Source of the DNA: Oenanthe sinensis
Lineage: Eukaryota > Streptophyta > Magnoliopsida > Apiales > Apiaceae
Assembly: GCA_028671895.1 (NCBI GenBank)
Contig: CM053810.1
Location: forward strand, 67,643,501 to 67,707,500
DNA length: 64,000 bases
Direction of reading: 5' to 3'
In this document: positions 1 to 11,492 of the stretch, piece after piece
Layout: each line of letters starts with the position of its first letter
Position numbering within the stretch: position 1 is the first letter of the stretch
The notes under the pieces: model-generated
What the model was told of the DNA's origin: nothing
Databases searched by the model: none
The model's input: the letters and a program-made list of their open reading frames with translations, nothing else
Made by a program: the position numbers and the translations under genes

Positions 1-169
1 GGACATTAATTGGATGTATTTAAATATTATTTTTAATTTTTATAATTATATTGACTATAAAATATAATTTTTAAAAATTACTTACATATATATTAATCAT
101 ATAAAATCATTGTTAATATTATAAATAATAATTTCAATATTAATAATTAAATATAATATATAGATATAC

Positions 170-420
170 ATATAAAAATGAAAAAAATTGATTTTGATCG
201 ATTTATAACGCCTAATACCGATTTTGACCGTTTAATATCGATTGATTGATTTTCACAAAAAACACCTAATTCCGATTTTGACCGTCTAGGCCGCCTAATA
301 CTAATTTTGAACAATTTTTTAAAAAGATACTTAATTTTTACCTTAACACCGAATCGAGACGTTTCACTCCCGCCTAACGCCTAAGCAACGCCTAGAACCA
401 ATTTTTAGAACACCGGTTGT
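170..420. repeat. Degenerate repeat with CGCCTAA units
   Basis: A short phrase, CGCCTAAT followed by CCGATTTTGACCG, recurs at about 208, 266 and 289 and decays into CGCCTAACGCCTAAGCAACGCCTAG near 372-393. This looks like a fragment of a dispersed nonautonomous DNA element rich in CGCCTA motifs. No ends or target duplication were found. Confidence 0.4.
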
Positions 421-689
421 TTCAACATATGTGTTAGGTATATTGTGTAACGCTATCTATAATATATGGGCTTTGGCCTTTAATCCATTTAATTCTTAAA
501 ATAGATCATGTGCCTCTTATTGCATAGATTATAGTTATGATTTAATTAAATTGAATCCAAATTATTATAATTACATTTTAAATTGACTTGTAAATGTTAA
601 ATTATATATTTATTTTTAATTTTTATAAATAATTTATATTAATTATTGACTTATTGAGAAAAAATATTGATATATAAATGAAGTTTTAA

Positions 690-1160
690 AAAATATCCGG
701 GAGCTAGTTAGCGCATATTTAGGATTGGCTTTTTGAATGACATCTTTCACCAACCATAAATTTTCTATTCATATTAGAAGTATATGTAGGATCAGAGTCT
801 ACGACTCAACGAGAGGAATCTACTTTTGCTAAGCTGGGAAAACCATGTTGATACTGGCACACAAGAAAGAGTAACTCCTCGAGGTAGGTAAGCGACTGGA
901 AGAGTATTTTGAAGGCTTTCAGCAGAAGGTCTGCTAAACAAGTATGTATTACGGACTGTAATCTCTAATGAAAAATATAGCTCCATGAGCAAAAGCTCCT
1001 GTCATCCTTGCTCGCTGGAAAGCATTCATTCCCCCCGCGATAGAACGCGTTATTCTAGCCATAGAATTGATTTGTAGGCTCAAGCTAAGATTCTGCTCGT
1101 GAGCGTAATGGTATAAGCCCTCCGTGGACGAACCTTGCGGAGGAACCTTTTCATTGTTTT
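690..1160. other. Candidate organelle-derived insertion with psaB scrap
   Basis: This stretch is richer in GC than its AT-rich flanks. Reading the minus strand from 1005 to about 953 gives MTGAFAHGAIFFIRDY, which matches my memory of an internal segment of the plastid photosystem I protein PsaB; the reading then leaves the PsaB sequence and stops. The rest (for example the GC-rich part at 1010-1060) has the flavour of plant organelle DNA but I cannot assign it. A nuclear copy of plastid DNA, or of mitochondrial DNA that already contained a plastid scrap, would explain it. No functional gene is present. Confidence 0.5.
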
Positions 1161-2342
1161 TAGAAATTATTCGGGCTCAAAAAATTTCTTTTCATTGTTT
1201 TTAGAAAAATTGACTTCAATCGTTTGTAAAACTGTTTCGGAATATTTTTCGTTATTCATGAAGTTTAAATTTAAAAATTAAACTCTTGTAAAAATAATAA
1301 AAAGATATATTTAAAGAGATTGAGGATGTTGAGGTCGATCTCACATAATTTGTCTGAGATTTTACTCAAATTTCATATTAAAACACGATGATGATATTGT
1401 AATTTTAGAATATTATGTATAATTATAAATTTGACAATAAAAATTTATACTAAAACACCCTGTTAGTTTAGGAAATTTCTTAAGATCAATCTCAAGTTGT
1501 TTTTTTTCATATTTAAAAATATTTTATAAATCAAAGAGCCCAAAAATAATGGGGCGATTCGCTCCCAAATAGCGATACACTTGATTAATAAAATAATATA
1601 ATAAAACAATGTGCCATACTGCCATGCCCATATCCATGTCCGGTAATATATGAACTTTATCTGATATGAGTGATGACCCAGCAGATACACGTCTTATCCT
1701 GTATGAAGGGTTAAAAATGTAATAATGTAGTTCATGTTCTCCTTAATTTAATTCCAAATTTAGTATTCATGTTACTAATACCAAACATTAATAAAATATA
1801 TAATTCATTATGATTTATACACAATTAAAAAATAGGAAAATAATTTATAAATATCCATATTATTAAATTAAAAAATAATACAGTACAAAATAAACACAAT
1901 ACGTGAAAATCGGCAAATAAAATGTGACGGGTGATAAAAGAATGCTACTACTACAAACAAACAAAACAATGGAGGTAATTAAAATGCGGATAAGTATGGA
2001 TGGCCTTGAGAAAATAACGGGTCAATCTTTGACCATGCAACTGCATCATGTAACATAGAGTTTGACACATCTCTACCGTTGAATACTTGTCCAGATGAAA
2101 ACAACCAACGATCAACGGTTCAGGTTAGTCCATCATGCACACTTGGGATTGTAACAAGATAATGCATGTACTGTTACCAATCTGCATCAGACAATGAAAC
2201 AAAAGACAATATATAAATAATAAAAGACACTTGGGATTGACATGCACTCACTTTTTTGTGAGTTTTGACTTTTGCTCGACAGTTTTACTAGTATAACATA
2301 AGAAAAATAATTGGAGTAATAATATAAAAGTTGCAGAGAAAA
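1161..2342. other. Intergenic, upstream of SnRK1 gamma gene
   Basis: AT-rich DNA without a credible gene. The last few hundred bases form the presumed promoter and 5' leader of the gene starting at 2343. No single TATA box can be chosen with confidence. Confidence 0.4.
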
Positions 2343-5042
2343 ATGGAGGAGATAAAAACATCAAGAAGAGGTGGAGGTGGAGGTGGAGGTGGAGGGATGT
2401 CAAGCCCAGAAGCAAAGTTGGGTTTGCAAGTTGAGGATTTGTGGGATATTCAAGAACCCCAGCTCAGTCCTTCTGAAAAGCTTAATGCTTGCTTTGAGAG
2501 CATCCCAGTTTCTGCCTTTCCTCATTCACCTAATTCTCAAGGTATACACACAATCATACATACATGTCATTAGACTGAAACCTTATGTATGTTTAAATGA
2601 GTATGGAAGCTAACTTGACTTCTTTTGCTATTTTGCTAAATGAATATATTTATTGTTTTAATTTATTTGAATAGTGAGTTGCATTTTTATTGCTATTGAG
2701 TGGATGATCAAACATAAATTACTTTGTTGAATCTTTTTTGATATCAGTGTATGTTATTATTCTCAGTAATTGAGATCAATTCCGATACTAGTGTTGCTGA
2801 AGCTGTCAAGATAATGGCCCAACATAACATACTTAGTGTTCCTGTTGTGGATGTTGATGCACCGGAGGATGCTACTTGGATTGATAGATATCTTGGCATC
2901 ATAGAGTTTGCTGGCATTGTTGTATGGATTCTGCATCAGGTTCGTATACTACATAATTGAAAAGTATCTTAGAGTGAATACATGACTATCCATATCTTGG
3001 ACAGAGCTTGAATTATATAGCCTGCTCAATCCCTCCATTTCAAATTTAAATCCTGTCTTCCTAATTGTCGATCACAGGGTAACAAACTGAATTAAATGAA
3101 TAATGATATACTTTATGGGAGATAATTAATTCATTATGGAGGCAATTATCCTGATTTGTCATGTTTAACCAGTTAATGGTGGCTGCTAATTGGACCATTT
3201 AGGTACTGCAGGAAGCTAGAGTTCTACCTTTTAATTAGTCTCTCCATTTGATGATATAAAAAAGATAGTTTTCAGCAACAGCGTTCTATCTTTCCTTTCA
3301 GTAGTAGAGAAAGCGAGCTAATTTGGGTTTCATATTTAATCTTTTACAGTCAGAAAAGAAGGATGGATCAGCAAACACGGATTTCATACCTGAAACAGAA
3401 GAACCTATGAGCCCTGCTGTTGCAAGAGCAGCTTCTGGAATGTCTTCTCCAAGATATAAAGGCGCGAGCCCTTTTGATGAGGCCTCGATCTCTGGAGACT
3501 TTTTTGAGGCTTTGACTAACTCTGAATTTTATAAGAATGCCAAGGTTTGTTAAACTTCTTTATCAATTTCAGGGAAATGTAAATCACTTTTTTTTATTTC
3601 TATCCTACTTTACTAAGTCTCCGCCTACACAGGTCCGAGATATATCAGGGTCATTTCGCTGGGCTCCCTTTCTTGCTTTGCAGTCTTCAAACTCATTTTT
3701 GACCATGCTTCTGCTGCTATCAAAATACAGAATGAAGAGTGTACCCGTGGTTGATCTTGGGGAAGGAAAGATTGAGAACATCATTACCCAGTCTGCTGTT
3801 ATTCACATGCTAGAGGAATGTGCTGGTCTGCAATGGTTTGAAAGTTGGGGTACTAAGAAACTTTCTGAACTTGGCCTTCCTCTGATGAAGCCTAGTCGCG
3901 TTGTGAAGGTACTATCACTTGTAACAATTTTGCATTTTTTTCCTGATTCAATAGATATACAACAGATTGACCATGTTATAAACAATGTATGGACTTCTAT
4001 TCTTCTAATGAATGAAAACGGGATCTTTCTTATAAATGTTAGTTTGCTTCCGACTGAGTTATTTCAATCCTATCCTTTTGCTTTTAAGGTGTGCGAGGAT
4101 GAGCCAGTGTTGCAGGCATTTAAGCTGATGAGGCAGAAGGGAATAGGTGCGGTACCGGTGGTTGAAAGTGGCGGAGGCAAAGCAATCGGCAATATAAGCA
4201 TCAGGGACATTCAGTTCCTTCTACTTGCACCTGCTATCTATAAAAATCACAGGCTTGTCACTAAACTTTTGCAGGGTCTTAATCAGATATAGTCCTTTTT
4301 AAAGGGGGTAGCATTCTTCTGTATATGTGGCTATTGCCTGCCAATATACGGAAGAATGCTACTAGACCTAGTGTATGTATACTGTTTGATTGGCTACCCG
4401 TGTTGTGTATGTAGCTTTAGCCTTTAAGATATATCCGTGATCTCCTTAAATCTTCCTGCATCCTTTTGTCACGCTGTTACAACTACCAAACCATCAACTG
4501 GAAGCAAACAGTTTCCAGTGGCAACATGCCTACTACTGGAGCAGATGTTTTTAGTTTTTATACACTGCTAAAGATGATGATGCTGATCATTTATACTTTG
4601 TCAAACCTGTTTAGTGTTAGTGTTTACCTATAATCTGGATAAAGCAAACAATAAGAATTGGAATTTGTTGACATGTTTGATCCAACCAAGTATGTGAAAC
4701 TATGAATTACTCAATTATCATATCATTTTCATGCATCACTACAGATCTATCACAGCCAAGAGCTTTCTATCTGCTGTTAGAAGCTATCTTGAAGAGCATC
4801 AAAAGTCATCTCCACTATTAAGTGATGTAGTCACATGCACGAGGGATAATTCACTGAAAGAAGTAATTATGAAGCTCGATTCTATGAAGATTCATCGGAT
4901 TTATGTTGCCGATGATGAGGGAAATCTAGGCGGCGTGATCACTCTAAGAGATATCATTTCAAAGCTAGTGCACGAGCCTCGTGGTTACTTCGGGGACTTC
5001 TTTGATGGAGTTTTACCTCAACCAGTTAACAGCAGGGTCTAA
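2343..5042 (+). CDS. KING1: SNF1-related kinase regulatory subunit gamma, KING1-type
   Basis: Plant KING1-like gamma protein, a four-CBS-domain subunit assigned to the SnRK1 energy-sensing kinase. Six exons join in frame: 2343-2541, 2767-2939, 3350-3544, 3633-3908, 4089-4252 and 4745-5042, giving 434 residues, close to the about 424 of Arabidopsis KING1. Family landmarks in order are SSPEAKLGLQVEDLWD, LNACFESIPVSAFP, PVVDVDAPEDATWIDRYLG, RDISGSFRWAPFLALQ, IENIITQSAVIHML, YKNHRSIT, KIHRIYVADDEGNLGGVIT and the C-terminal GYFGDFFDGVLP. The ATG at 2343 is chosen because the frame upstream offers only a TTG. A GGT/GGA run codes nine glycines close to the N terminus. Intron 5 must start with GC instead of GT to keep the reading frame. 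No lesion is visible, so the gene is probably functional. Confidence 0.93.
2371..2396 (+). repeat. GGTGGA trinucleotide run coding polyglycine
   Basis: A (GGTGGA)n run in exon 1 of the SnRK1 gamma gene encodes nine consecutive glycines. Such runs vary in length easily and this one lies in the nonconserved N-terminal tail ahead of the conserved SSPEAKLG block. Confidence 0.8.
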
Positions 5043-5926
5043 AGGTTTGAATCTTAAAAAGACGAGCTAATGGGATCTTTAGTTTCAATTAACCTCTATT
5101 TTGTTGTATGTTTTCAGTATATTTCCATTTTTTTCCGAACTACTTATTAGGTTGTGTAACCCAGAGAAAGCGAAATGAGTCCCTGGAGTTGGTGTAACTT
5201 AGGGTAAACCGTATTGTAACTAATCTAAACCTGACAATCTTAGTCGGAAAATAAGATGCGTAAACTAAAAGTATGTTCCTTGTATTATGTAAAAAATTGT
5301 TTGTTTTTCACTAAATGCTTATATGATCTCTCAACTTAGTTAACATTTTGTTAAGGATTACGTGACTAGTTATTTGCTTAAAACTTACCTCAGGATTAAA
5401 CTATCAGCTGATTTTTCATTTTTTTCCAACTAGATAGAGGAACCCTCTAAGGAATCCAGGAAACGAAATGACACCTTTCTTAGGTACAACGTTGATGCTT
5501 CTCTATGCGTTACATCACATTGGAAAATATTACACACACAGCACACACCAGTAGACCACAAAAAATGCCTGAGATTTAAACAACCAATTTATGCCTACTG
5601 CCTCCCTATCTTTCCATATCTACACTTCGAATGCAAAGACAAAAATTGAACATAAAAAGACCTCTGCAATGTTTGCTAAAAAAAAGGGAATCAGGTAGTA
5701 AACATTATGAAATCCAATACAACAGCTTAAAAAACAAGCATCAAGATGATAAATCATGGCGACAAAGGTAATTGAGATATATAAATGTATGAACCACGAT
5801 GAGTTTTTCACATAAGTTCGTTAAAACATCTGCAATACTAATATCATTGTAATAGATAGGTTATGACTACTTTCCACAGAAGGAAAAAAAACATGTGTAA
5901 AAATCAAACTATAGACAAGAAGCAAA
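5043..5926. other. Convergent intergenic spacer
   Basis: Contains the 3' ends of the SnRK1 gamma gene (plus strand) and the EXO70-like locus (minus strand). AT-rich with no further gene. The small open frames here have no recognisable domain. Confidence 0.5.
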
Positions 5927-7791
5927 TCACCAAGCATATGTGCTCTTTCTTCTTGCAGGTGTACCTTCAAATAGATCCGACAAGTAATCCTCAAAAGTGT
6001 ACTTTAAATATTTTCCAGCATGCCTGTCACTCTCTAGTTGACTTCCAAACCTTCCCATGAATAAGCGGTATGCTTGAAAAACCTCTTGTGATACTGATAT
6101 TTTTAGCTCTTCACGGAGTTGAGTATCAGGTACTTTCCAAGCTGTTTGGATCCTATAGATATCTTCAAAGCATACATTAAAGTTTTTAAACCTTTGCTTG
6201 AGAGCCATCTTGGAGGCCTTCCTTTCACTATCACCAAGTCCTTCATCTTTCAGACAAGACAAGGCCTCGCTCCATGCAACTCGCAGATAGCTAGTGGCGT
6301 GGTGGAGAATATGACCCCGTCTTTTTCGAACCCACTGATCGCCCAAAATAGTTAAAATTTCTGAATCCTTTACTTTTTGCACTATATATAGAATATTGTT
6401 CATGAGAAATATGTCCTGCATTCCATTATCTTCATACAATTTCGATTTTTCCTTCAGATTTGATTCCAGAGTGGTTAGCAAAGATAGCAAACGACGAGCT
6501 ATCGGGGCAATGCTTTCTGAATCACCATGTGAATTTTCTAGAAGCCTATTCAGCAAATCACTATATAATCGGCAAGTAATTTCATATAATTCATCACATA
6601 ACCGCACAATGGATGAATCACTCCACCTGGTACCGCTTTCTTAGATGTTTCCCCCGCAACAGCATTTTCAAATTCCAGTAACGTCCCGATCGCAGCCTCT
6701 CCCAATCTACTCAACACTCCCTTCACCTCCATACAAACCAACTCTCCCGATTCATTACCAAACAACATTTCCAACTCTGGCACCACCTCCGCCAACGCTT
6801 CATACATATCAAGTATACGAAACAACTTCTTCGGAGTCCTTCTAGCAACCACAACAGCATCACCAAAATTCAACAACTGCATTACACACCCTTTGGCCGT
6901 GTTCAGAAAACAAACCTCCCTGATAACTCCCGACTCACTAAAAACCTCGTCACAAAGCTGTTTCTCACCAACCAAAAGAACGTTCACCACATTCTTAACA
7001 CCCTGAACCCACTCTTTCATATTCTCATCCAACCAACGATTTCCACTCCATCCTCTGAACTTCCTCAATACTAAACCTCTGCGGACCAAAAACACACATA
7101 TACTCCTCCAAAACATCCCGTCTCGCACTACAATAAACCTGACAACATTCCTTCTCGTACCCTGCCCTAATCATCCTATCCGCAATCATCTTCAACAATT
7201 TCACATACTCTGATTCAACCACATTAAATCTCAAACCATCCCCCGAACTCACACCTCTCTCATCACTATAATTACTCACAACTCACCCTCAACAAACTTG
7301 CCATCATTCCCCCCAAACGAAACCCTATGTATCAAACAATATAACTTCTCCAAACCAAGATAAAAAGCACTCCAAATCAAAATAGGCCTGAACTCATCCT
7401 CCAATCTCGACATTGCCAATTGAAGCACACTGTCAGCATGATCAACAACCTCACTTTCAATACAATAATAAAAAATTTCACACGATTCATCCGATAAATC
7501 CATAGTTAACTGAATAATTACATCCACCGCATCAAAATACTCACTCATATCACCTTCCCAATCTCCTTTGAGGATCACTCTTTCGGCTTCTTCGAAATGA
7601 TTATTAAGTTTAGTGTCTCCACCACTAGGATCAGAAAATAAACTAGTAACATTCGGCAATTGATCATCGAAGCTCGAAAAAATCAATAACATGTCATCAC
7701 TTGAGGCCTTTGAAGTGTTGAGGCTCTCTACTATGTGTTGCGGTGCTGCTAAAACCCTATTGTCTCCCTTTACCCTAGTAGTTCCTGCCAT
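5927..7791 (-). pseudogene. EXO70B-like exocyst subunit, frame broken three times
   Basis: EXO70 proteins are exocyst subunits that tether secretory vesicles to the plasma membrane; the B clade also acts in immunity and autophagy. Translation from the ATG at 7791 gives MAGTTRVKGDNRVL and typical EXO70B blocks: RILDMYEALAEVVPELE, KGVLSRLGEAAIGTLLEFE, HPLCGYVMNYMKLLADYS and a C-terminal DLFEGTPARR. Plant EXO70B genes are usually one exon of about 620 codons and the total here fits. The frame is broken at about 7279 (one base missing, giving VEGEL-stop), about 7030 (one extra base, returning to the first frame) and about 6568 (a TATATA run with two extra bases or one lost). Outside these points the sequence is well conserved, so the breaks are recent or are assembly errors. 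Clade assignment is by remembered motifs. Confidence 0.85.
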
Positions 7792-8283
7792 TATCAAACA
7801 ATGTATATAGTATAACCTCTTACAAATGAATATTCAATAAGCAAATAATCTCGTCGATATATAATACTAAGACCATCTCCGATGCTAAAGGACACCCCAC
7901 TTATATGTGGGGTTATTTTTTTGCCACATAAGCACCAAATGTCCTTCTAAAAAAAAGTGGTCACTACACTCCAATGCACAAGTCTATTTCCACTTACAAA
8001 TGGGTCTCATTTAACTTTATTTTACTCTTTTTTTCACAATACTTCTTATAAATTATAATATATATATTTATAAATAACGTTTAAAATTAGTTTAATTTAA
8101 TTCTATTAAAATTATAATAATCAAACTAAAATGATTAATGTTTTTTAAAAAAAATCGGCAAAATAGACGTAATAAAAATGCATCATACTATTAATAAAAG
8201 AAATTACATGAGAAAATATTACATTAAAAACATCACACGAGAAAACATTAATTTTAAAACATTACGATATGAAAAATTAACGA

Positions 8284-8399
8284 TTATTATGGAAGTGTGA
8301 GATATGCTCAACCAAGTCATTTTGTAGCTGACGATGTGTCCGTTTATCACGCATCTGTATAGTATTCTGAATATACGTTTCGTATTGAATAGCTGCAAC
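8284..8399 (-). pseudogene. Harbinger transposase C-terminal tail fragment
   Basis: Directly after the ORF1-like stop, in the same frame, the minus strand reads YETYIQNTIQMRDKRTHRQLQNDLVEHI and then a stop. The MRDKxxHxQLxxDLVEHIW-type ending is the usual C terminus of plant Harbinger (ALP1-like/DDE_Tnp_4) transposases. The catalytic part is absent. Confidence 0.65.
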
Positions 8400-8909
8400 T
8401 CATCTCTTGATAACACCGGGATTATCTTCTTCACAATATTGTAGAATTCGATCCCAAAATGCATCGACTTTTTGATCAGTACCGATTAGTGGATCAATTG
8501 ACACATTCAACCATGCACTTATTAGAAGTTTATCTTCAACCCATTTCCACTGTCTAGTAATTTCTCGTACATCTTCACTTTCTTGGAAATCATCATTTAG
8601 ATCAACAACATTTGTGCTATTAAAGGCAGACACTTGTGAATGTGGAGAATTTTTCATACTAGTAGGTGATTGTTGGGTTTCAAATTGTGAATTTGAAAAT
8701 GGAGGAAATGGAAACTGATATGGAGAATTTTGAGGATACGAAAATAGAAATTGAGAAGTCTGAAAATGTGGAAATGGGTATTGAGAATTTGGGGTTTGAG
8801 AATTAAAATTAAAATTTTGTGGATTTGGGAAATAGAAATTTGGATATGGATATGAAAATTGAGGGTTTAGATTTGAAGAATTTAGAGATGGGAGATTATT
8901 TGGATTCAT
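8400..8909 (-). pseudogene. Harbinger ORF1-like MYB/SANT protein, 5' part
   Basis: 169 codons. The first about 110 residues are low-complexity, rich in N, P, F, Q and S; then comes a MYB/SANT-like start: RQWKWVEDKLLISAWLNVSIDPLIG, DQKVDAFWDRILQYCEEDNPG. This matches the DNA-binding partner encoded by PIF/Pong-type elements and their host-gene relatives. The frame stops at VIKR, well before the end of the MYB domain, and the following bases code a different protein (transposase tail), so this is an internally deleted remnant. It sits inside the element at 7871-9249. Confidence 0.75.
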
Positions 8910-9563
8910 CTCTTGAGAGAGAAAATTAAAATTTTTAAGAGGTAATAATATGAATAATAAGGTGTGAATATTATGTATATATATAGTAGTAAAATAGTTA
9001 CCGTTAATATTAACGTTATTAATATTACCGTTAATATTACCGTTTTAATTTAACATACAGACATACAATACATAAAGTTATAATATAAAAATTAAAAAGT
9101 AATTTACTCTGCCAAAATTGGCCATGGACATGTTAGTGTCCTTGGACACTTTTGATATTCCCTCTCCAATGCAAAGCAATTGCTATTTGCTTGGCTGGTT
9201 CCATTTCACGAGTCTCGACGTGTAAACTGCCCTCCCAGTGTGGATGCTCTAATGAACAATGTATTTTAAGTTTGATTAATGAATAATTTCGATAAATAAA
9301 ATTGTTCGATTCCAAAGATTTGCATTTATCCATGTTTAAGTGTGTACATGCAGATTGCAGAGTACGGATTACAAATCGATAGAATTTATGGTAAACAAGT
9401 ACGTAATGAATTGTATAACTAGGTCTTCAATCAACGATCTCCTTCCTCCCTTAAAAATTTCATCCTGTTTTAACTCAAATCTTAACCAAATCAATGTAAG
9501 ACTTTTTACACGTACGTGTGATTTTAGAGCCATATTAAATATTGAATCTAAATATCTATCTAA

Positions 9564-9818
9564 TACTCCCTCCGTCCCAACCAATTCTTTACACTTTCCT
9601 TTTTGGGACGTCCCACCCAATTCTTTACATTACTAAAAATAGTAACTTTTAACAATAAATATATTATTACATCCACTACTTCACTCCACTTTTTCAACAC
9701 TTTACACTATTACACCCACTACTTCATTTATTTTAACAATAAAATCACTATTACACCCACTATCCGTGGTCTCCGTGCCCGGACCAAATGTAAACATTTG
9801 GCCGGGACGGAGGGAGTA
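9564..9818. mobile_element. Stowaway-type MITE with TA target duplication
   Basis: Element 9566-9816 begins CTCCCTCCGTCCC and ends GGGACGGAGGGAG, the standard Stowaway (Tc1/mariner MITE) terminal inverted repeats, flanked by TA on each side. Noncoding. Confidence 0.88.
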
Positions 9819-9880
9819 TGTATTATGTAATGGTATCGATAATTAAAGATATATATTAAAATTTTGAAATTTTGGAACAA

Positions 9881-9920
9881 GTCGAGATGGCCGAGTTGGT
9901 CTAAGGCGCCAGATTAAGGT

Positions 9921-9953
<33 letters not shown>

Positions 9954-9961
9954 TCTCGACA
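9881..9961 (+). tRNA. tRNA-Leu (anticodon AAG)
   Basis: Acceptor arms GTCGAGA (9881-9887) and TCTCGAC (9954-9960) pair perfectly, with A as discriminator base. The anticodon stem CCAGA/TCTGG encloses TTAAGGT, giving anticodon AAG (codon CTT). A long variable arm (type II) and the B-box GGTTCAAATCC are present. The length, about 81 nt without an intron, fits nuclear tRNA-Leu. Confidence 0.95.
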
Positions 9962-9989
9962 ATATTTTGTTACCAGTAAGTAGATCATG

Positions 9990-10240
9990 TTTACAAAGGG
10001 GCTGTTTGGGTAACAGCTACTTATGGAAATAAGAGCTTATTTCCGGAAAAAAGTAGGGATGTATTTACTTTTCAGAAATAAGCCCTTATTTCCAGAAAAA
10101 AGTAAGTTCATATTTGGTTTTAAAATTCTAAAACAAATATTTATCTTTAAAAAAAATATGAAAATATGTAAAAAATAATAAAAAATAAGCTACTTATTTT
10201 AAGTTTATGGAACCCCAAACACCCACAAACATATCCCACA
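9990..10240. repeat. Possible hAT-like MITE remnant
   Basis: The left part begins GGGGCTGTTTGGGTAACAGC and contains repeats of AAATAAG..CTTATTTC; the right part ends TTATGGAACCCCAAACACCC. The ends are roughly inverted copies of each other, but no target duplication was found, so borders are approximate. Confidence 0.4.
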
Positions 10241-11492
10241 GAAGAGTTTTGTATCCCATTTTTTTTATTTTATCCGACCAAACACAATTTTAGTTTAATC
10301 CAACCAAACAATAACTCGGCTTCTTTGAATATGTAAAACCGAGTAAAATGTGAAACCCCAGTTATACAGTAGACAGAGTCTTGCTCTGCTTTCATAGTAG
10401 ACTGCGGGGAAAAGAATATTTCAAAAATAATTTATTTATAATAATAGTTGTCTTTAGGAAATGAGTTGCCAACAGTAGTGCTCTAACACACTCAGACAAG
10501 ACCCAAAAATAACTTACAGTGCATTGTCTATATCGAACTGAAAACGAATGTTTGGCAATTTCTGCAATATTTAGTACAGTCTATTTTTGTTCTGAACACA
10601 TTTAATAATATGAATTCTTTTATGTTATCACCAGTTCACCACCATTGATTAAGAATTTAAAATAACTGTAAAGACTCATTTTAAAATACATTCCCGCCCC
10701 CACATTTTCGGTTGGTATGGTTTCATGTGTTGTTCTTTCAATTATTTTTATCAACCAAAAAAAAATTCTACTTGTCCTTTCGATTGTCACTGTCTACTAG
10801 AAAAAACACAAAATTAAAAACAAATATTTCATTTCATGTTGAATACTAGATCCTTCTATATTATTAATTTCACCAATTAATTAAATAATAATAATGAGTC
10901 ATAGCATCTAATTTCATTGGTAGAAGTCCACACCAACACTTCTGAAAATTTAACTAATTACCACTTGTTTTAATAAAACTTCATTAAGAGAAACAATTTT
11001 GTGTTTAATAAAGACATGAATGTAACCTGAGGTAGTTAAGGAAACCATAGTTATGAAATATGGAGAAGAAGTAGCAAGTGTTATATGATACTGGTTTAAA
11101 AAAAATAAAGCCTTGCTATTGTCACTATGACAGCAACTTACATAGCTTCCTTGAAGCCAACTCTCTGTTTGTTTAAATGTAAGTAAACCATGGCTTGGTC
11201 TATGTCCCTTAATTGGTTCTCTTGTAAATCATATTACACTGAGCAGCTTCCTTTACTAGTATTACTAATACCCCATCCAAATTCAACTATATATGCAAGT
11301 ACAAGTTTACTGAAACAGGATTATCCAGTTTTTTAAATTTTGTCCCTCTATCTGCTTCATCGTTCCGAAAAGTTTCTTTAAATATATACAGGTCTTGGTC
11401 GAAATTTACAACAATACATCTGAATGCACCTCTAGAGATTATTAGGTTATGCTTTGTTGACGAACATATAATTTTTTTTCTGTCACAATTTT
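10241..11492. other. Intergenic, upstream of PLP-transferase-like gene
   Basis: AT-rich DNA with no gene seen. It includes the presumed promoter of the gene starting at 11493. Confidence 0.4.

Larger units (their letters stand above)
7868..9252. mobile_element. PIF/Harbinger nonautonomous element with TAA target duplication
   Basis: The element spans 7871-9249 and is flanked by TAA on both sides (7868-7870 and 9250-9252), the 3-bp duplication typical of PIF/Harbinger. Its ends are imperfect inverted repeats: GACCATCTCCGATGC on the left and, read from the right, GAGCATCCACACTGG. On the minus strand it carries the start of a Harbinger ORF1-like MYB/SANT gene followed by the tail of the transposase, as expected from an internal deletion of an autonomous element. 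Confidence 0.8.

Noticed and set aside
2331..2342. Alternative start (TTG) four codons before the SnRK1 gamma ATG
   Set aside because: Plant nuclear genes start at ATG; the ATG at 2343 leads straight into the conserved protein.
8219..8464. 81-codon minus-strand frame over the Harbinger element
   Set aside because: The transposase tail is read in another frame; this frame shows no homology.
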